From: Phycisphaerae bacterium | Lineage (GTDB): Bacteria > Planctomycetota > Phycisphaerae > UBA1845 | Assembly (NCBI GenBank): GCA_028289375.1 | Contig: JANQQK010000013.1 | Location: 1 to 64,000, forward strand | DNA: 64,000 bases | Reading direction: 5' to 3' | In this document: positions 60,770 to 64,000 of the stretch, one piece after another | Position numbering within the stretch: position 1 is the first letter of the stretch | Layout: the number at the start of each line of letters is the position of its first letter | Notes under the pieces: generated by a model | What the model saw: only the letters and a program-made list of their open reading frames with translations | The model's database searches: none | Told to the model about the DNA's origin: nothing | Position numbers and translations under genes: made by a program

Positions 60770-61369
60770 TCAGCGTGCAAACAACCGGCTTGGAACATCC
60801 CAGCAGATTCGGTCGACGGCCGTGCGCACCCGCCATTCCCGAACCCGTGCGTTGTCCTTGAGACTCACGACCGCCGTCGCGTACCCCCGCCAGACCGGAG
60901 TCAAGGCTGCGGCGTCGATGATTTCAATCACGAGTGTGCCCTGCTCGACATCCTTGACGTACGCAGACTCCGAACCCAACTTTTCGCGGGAGAAGCGGTC
61001 CTCGCCCCACGCGCGCTCTGCGTCGCCGTCAAGAAGGGGCAAGGTGGCGACGACATTGCGCTGCAGATCGACGGTGTAGGAAAGGAAAATATCCGGCTGA
61101 GCATCGGTGAGCCGATACCCGCGCCGAGAGAGTTGTCGCGCCATTTCATCGCGGATGATGGCGTGGAGCGCGGGGTTGTCGAGTCGAGCGATCCCGGTCG
61201 GCGGCTGAAATTCGCTCCACCACGCGAACGTTCGGTATTTCGCGAGATTCACACCCGGCGTGCGCTGCCAATCGACCTTCATTGGCGCGCAACCCGTGCA
61301 CACCACCGCGACAATCAGAACCACAGCACGTATCATTTGACGCCAATTGAACATTCGAAACCATGACAT
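60770..61369 (-). CDS. DUF4136-like lipoprotein
   Basis: 199 residues from ATG 61369; alternatives at 61354 and 61336. The signal peptide ends VVCTGC, a lipobox. The mature part (VDWQRTPGVNLAKYRTFAWW, then LHAIIRDEMARQLSRRGYRL and PDIFLSYTVDLQR) is characteristic of DUF4136, a periplasmic lipoprotein family of unknown function with the 'D...YkTFaW' opening. Divergent from the M48 lipoprotein gene at 61443. Confidence 0.88.
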   Translation of the reverse strand: MSWFRMFNWRQMIRAVVLIVAVVCTGCAPMKVDWQRTPGVNLAKYRTFAWWSEFQPPTGIARLDNPALHAIIRDEMARQLSRRGYRLTDAQPDIFLSYTVDLQRNVVATLPLLDGDAERAWGEDRFSREKLGSESAYVKDVEQGTLVIEIIDAAALTPVWRGYATAVVSLKDNARVREWRVRTAVDRICWDVPSRLFAR

Positions 61370-61442
61370 CGGCCCAAGCTTCGCACGAACAACGTTCGGC
61401 GTCCAGACGCACGGTCATGTCGTCGCAACAAGGACTCACTGC

Positions 61443-62945
61443 GTGTCGCAAACGTTCCATTCACCGCCCACGATTGAAAGGCGTCGAACAGCCGTCGTAC
61501 CCGTCCTGATCGCCGTCACCGCGCTGATGTGGACGGGCTGCGCCTCCAGCGAAATCGGCCTGCCGCCGATCGAGAACGACGTCGAAATCGGAAGCGAGTT
61601 CGCCGAACGCGTTGAATCGGAGATGGGCCTTTACGACGCTCCCGAATTGCGGGCGTACCTGCAATCGCTCGTGGAGCAGTTGACCCCGCATGCGCCGGAC
61701 GATCGGTTCCAATACAAAATCGCCATCCTCGACCAACCCGAACCCAACGCTTTCGCCCTGCCGGGAGGGTTCCTGTACGTATCGCGCGGCCTGCTGGTGA
61801 CGGCACGAAGCGAAGACGAGCTCGTCGGATCGATTGGCCACGAGATGGCGCACGTGTATCGCCGCCACACCGCGCGGCAACTGGCCAAGGAGCGAATCGC
61901 GTCGCCATTCAAGCTTCCGGGCAAACTCGTCGGGTTCCTGATTCACGACGACATCGGCGACATGATCAACCTGCCCGCCAATCTGTTCGGCGGCGTCATT
62001 CTCAATGCATTCAGCCGGCAGGACGAGTACGACGCCGACGACGGCGGCATCGTCATATCGGCGTCCGCCGGGTATCGGCCCCGAGCGATGGGGGCACTTC
62101 TGTCCAGGATGGAAGCGCAATCGGAGCTGCTTAGTGGTCGACGCCGTCGACCCGGATTCTTCGACACGCACCCCATGACACCCAATCGTGTGCAGCGCAT
62201 CGATCGCCGGTCGGACGACGTGGTCGCACCGACGGCCACATCCGCATTCGGATCCGACAAATCCTACCTCGACCAGATTGAAGGACTGCTGGCCGGGGAG
62301 AATCCAGCGCAGGGCGTGCTCGTGGAGCGTTCGTACCTTCATCCGTCGATTGGCTATGTGGTGACGTTCCCCGACGGTTGGGCGGTGGCCAATGCCCCGG
62401 ATGTCGCGATCGCCATCGCAGAGGAATCGGACGGCTTCCTTCTCGTCCGTCCTCTCGAAGATGGCGGTGAACCAACGGCCCTTGCCGAGGAGCGCGTTAC
62501 CGAGTTGGACGAGGAATTCGATGTCACCCCCGAACGCAACGAATCGGTGAACATCAACGGTTGGCAAGGCCACATCGTGACGATTCGCGAAGAAGCACGT
62601 GACGGCCGATTCCTGGCATCATTTCTGTGGGTAAAGGCTGGTGACACGACGCTGCAACTTCTTGCGTTCGGCAGCGATCAGCACGAAGAGAAGATGGCCG
62701 AAGCGCTGACCAGCGTGCGACCCATGGATGTCGATGGCGATGACATGTTGTTTGTCGGTCGGGTGCAGATCGTTGAAGCGAAGGATGGCGAATCACTGAT
62801 CGAGCTGGGTGCACGATCCGGCAATCGCTGGTCGCCGCGCATGACGGCCATCATGAACGACCTATCGGTGGACGACGTGCTCTCGGATGGCATGCTGATC
62901 AAGACCGTGCGCTACGTGCCGTTCATCCCGTCGACGACGCGATAA
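61443..62945 (+). CDS. M48 family metallopeptidase lipoprotein (BepA/LoiP-like)
   Basis: 500 residues from GTG 61443 (AAGGA 9 nt upstream), giving a signal peptide ending LMWTGC. The longer reading from 61347 lacks such features. Peptidase domain: FALPGGFLYVSRGLLVTARS, zinc motif HEMAH in IGHEMAHVYRRHTARQLA, the third-ligand region RQDEYDADDGGIVISASAGY, and FDTHPMTPNRVQRID. The C-terminal 230 residues are a separate alpha/beta domain (YLHPSIGYVVTFPDGWAV, VKAGDTTLQLLAFGSDQHEE), not TPRs as in BepA. Predicted periplasmic outer-membrane protein quality-control protease. This copy keeps the zinc site that is lost at 12110. Confidence 0.92.
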   Translation: MSQTFHSPPTIERRRTAVVPVLIAVTALMWTGCASSEIGLPPIENDVEIGSEFAERVESEMGLYDAPELRAYLQSLVEQLTPHAPDDRFQYKIAILDQPEPNAFALPGGFLYVSRGLLVTARSEDELVGSIGHEMAHVYRRHTARQLAKERIASPFKLPGKLVGFLIHDDIGDMINLPANLFGGVILNAFSRQDEYDADDGGIVISASAGYRPRAMGALLSRMEAQSELLSGRRRRPGFFDTHPMTPNRVQRIDRRSDDVVAPTATSAFGSDKSYLDQIEGLLAGENPAQGVLVERSYLHPSIGYVVTFPDGWAVANAPDVAIAIAEESDGFLLVRPLEDGGEPTALAEERVTELDEEFDVTPERNESVNINGWQGHIVTIREEARDGRFLASFLWVKAGDTTLQLLAFGSDQHEEKMAEALTSVRPMDVDGDDMLFVGRVQIVEAKDGESLIELGARSGNRWSPRMTAIMNDLSVDDVLSDGMLIKTVRYVPFIPSTTR

Positions 62946-62969
62946 GCGCAGACGGCAGGCGATCGCCCG

Positions 62970-63287
62970 CTACACATTCTTGTTCTGCTCGGTGAGTTGT
63001 TCGAGTACTTCCTCATATCCGGCGACAGCGTTGTCCTGAATGCGTTTGAAATCTGCCAGCCACCGTCTGCCACTGTCGTTGGCGTGCATGCCGTGGGCGC
63101 GGAGATAGGACTCGATGCCCTTGCCGTGGTGGTAGTAGTTGCTGAGTTCGTAGTAGGCGACGAGTTCGAGGCAGTTTGCACAGCGGACGTAGACGACCGT
63201 CGGGCGGTTCGGCTCGCGACGGAGAATGTTGCGGACGTTGATCGACTTGCACCGCTGACACGTCTGACGATTGACTTGCATCTCCAT
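62970..63287 (-). CDS. Small zinc-ribbon protein, unknown function
   Basis: About 105 residues. The start is probably ATG 63287 or 63281 (AAAGGA upstream). Two CxxC pairs, CQRCKS and CANCLE, 27 residues apart form a zinc ribbon. Then comes a Tyr/His-rich helix (YYELSNYYHHGKGIESYLRA) and an acidic C-terminal helix (AVAGYEEVLEQLTEQ). Converges with the M48 gene with a 24-bp gap. No family known to me. Confidence 0.75.
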   Translation of the reverse strand: MEMQVNRQTCQRCKSINVRNILRREPNRPTVVYVRCANCLELVAYYELSNYYHHGKGIESYLRAHGMHANDSGRRWLADFKRIQDNAVAGYEEVLEQLTEQNKNV

Positions 63288-63325
63288 CATCCTTTCGCAA
63301 CTCGGCCCGCGAATCTCCGAACAAC

Positions 63326-64000
63326 CTACAGAACACCCGACGCGTTCCACCACCAGTAGCCGGCAGTAAACGCCAGCGCCACGCCGACCACGGTCAGCAC
63401 CAACCCCGGTTTGATCATATCGCCGACCGTGATTTCTTCAGAACTGAATGCCATCGCATTCGGCGGCGTTGAGACCGGCAGCGGCATCGCGAGCGAACAG
63501 GCGAATGCCGTCCCCACCAGAATCGGCGACAGGCCCTCGACGCTCAAACCCAATATGATGGGCATGATCAGATTGGCGGTGGCGGTATTACTCATGACCG
63601 ACGACATGGCACACGCGACGACGCCGAAGATCACCATCAGGCCGAACACGGAAACACCCGCGACCGGCAGCAGATCGATCAACCAATCCGCCAACCCACT
63701 TGCCGACATGGCCCTGCCGAGGCACAAACCACCGCCCATGAGCAGCAGAACGTCCCACGAGATGGCGTGCAGTTCCCGGACGGTCAGAATGCGTGATGCG
63801 AACAACACCAACACCGGAATCAACGCGACCGTACCAGCCGACTGACCATGCAACGACGAGGTCATCCAGCCAACGACCGTCACGGCGGCGGTGGCCAACA
63901 CGACGTAGAGCGACGCGCTGCGGTGCACATGAACCGTGTGATCGTCGGCCTGCAGATCCGCGTGCTCGCCCCGGTACAGGAAGAGAAGCACCCCCCACGC
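63326..64000 (-). CDS. SLC13/DASS-type anion:sodium symporter, C-terminal part
   Basis: The 3' end of a gene continuing beyond base 64000; about 224 residues are visible and the frame is open to the window edge. Several membrane helices: LYVVLATAAVTVVGW, GTVALIPVLVLFA, WDVLLLMGGGLCLG, VFGLMVIFGVVACAM, LTVVGVALAFTAGYWWW. The family signatures SSVMSNTATANLIMPI and LAMPLPVSTPPNAMAFSS (second SNT-like and the N-P-P region) identify the divalent anion/Na+ symporter family, which imports dicarboxylates, sulfate or related anions. Substrate not determinable. Confidence 0.9.
   Translation of the reverse strand, partial: AWGVLLFLYRGEHADLQADDHTVHVHRSASLYVVLATAAVTVVGWMTSSLHGQSAGTVALIPVLVLFASRILTVRELHAISWDVLLLMGGGLCLGRAMSASGLADWLIDLLPVAGVSVFGLMVIFGVVACAMSSVMSNTATANLIMPIILGLSVEGLSPILVGTAFACSLAMPLPVSTPPNAMAFSSEEITVGDMIKPGLVLTVVGVALAFTAGYWWWNASGVL

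Noticed and set aside
1-64000. tRNA, rRNA, CRISPR arrays, transposases, integrases, toxin-antitoxin pairs, restriction systems
   Set aside because: None was seen on either strand. The only long repeats are coding paralogues, and no att-like or spacer-like direct repeats were noticed by eye.

Overview
The window looks like a high-GC chromosome segment of a planctomycete, most likely from the Phycisphaerae side of the phylum. This is inferred from the gene repertoire, not from a marker gene. Typical features are two pairs of a Sig-70_X6-type ECF sigma factor with a membrane-anchored Ser/Thr kinase carrying TPR repeats, a prepilin-like protein of the type abundant in planctomycetes, giant secreted proteins ending in dockerin-like or VPxMS/CTERM-like tails, Asp-rich 'DxDGDG' calcium repeats and many lipoproteins. 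No rRNA, tRNA, CRISPR array, insertion sequence or integrase was seen.

Layout. 1-4085: end of a lipoprotein gene, then sigma/kinase module 1. 4393-12027: a region framed by two nearly superimposable promoters, each carrying a Fur-type palindrome 12 bp after the -10 box. The first drives a small four-helix membrane protein, the second a DUF4198-Kelch-YHS-like fusion. Between them lie four secreted or surface genes, including two paralogues that end in different tails. 12110-17324: a redox/photorepair block with a membrane protein resembling an M48 peptidase without its zinc motif, an amine-oxidase-like flavoprotein and, divergently, a class II photolyase fused to a renalase-like flavoprotein. 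17550-32123: four minus-strand genes for very large extracellular proteins (M64-like peptidase with nine FN3 domains, two beta-strand-repeat paralogues and a trimeric-fibre-like protein). 32374-37484: MscS channel, then sigma/kinase module 2. 37453-42734: a five-gene envelope cluster, four of them lipoproteins (YcfL-like, COG3014-like, two LpoB-like).

43039-52844: a ten-gene minus-strand operon, tightly overlapping throughout, for a group 3b (NADP-linked, sulfhydrogenase-type) [NiFe] hydrogenase: hydB, a lone cyclic-nucleotide-binding protein, hydG, hydD, hydA, maturation protease, hypF, hypC, hypD, hypE. hypA and hypB are absent from the window. 52845-59840: genes around this operon share sigma-54 (-24/-12) promoters. 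By eye I found exactly four matches to [C/T]TGGCA-N6-TTGC in the whole window. All are intergenic and all fall between 52.9 and 59.8 kb: in front of the hydrogenase operon, a hemerythrin, a 62-residue helical protein, and an orphan non-coding stretch that folds into two hairpins. A fifth, weaker site precedes a cytidylate-kinase-like gene. This candidate sigma-54 regulon joining hydrogenase, hemerythrin, a nucleotide-kinase-like protein, a small protein and a possible small RNA is the most interesting system here, plausibly a low-oxygen or redox-stress response. 57047-64000: a PAS-SpoIIE phosphatase, a secreted sugar-dehydrogenase-like propeller with a CTERM tail, a methyltransferase, two lipoproteins (one an M48 peptidase), a zinc-ribbon protein and the end of an SLC13-type transporter.
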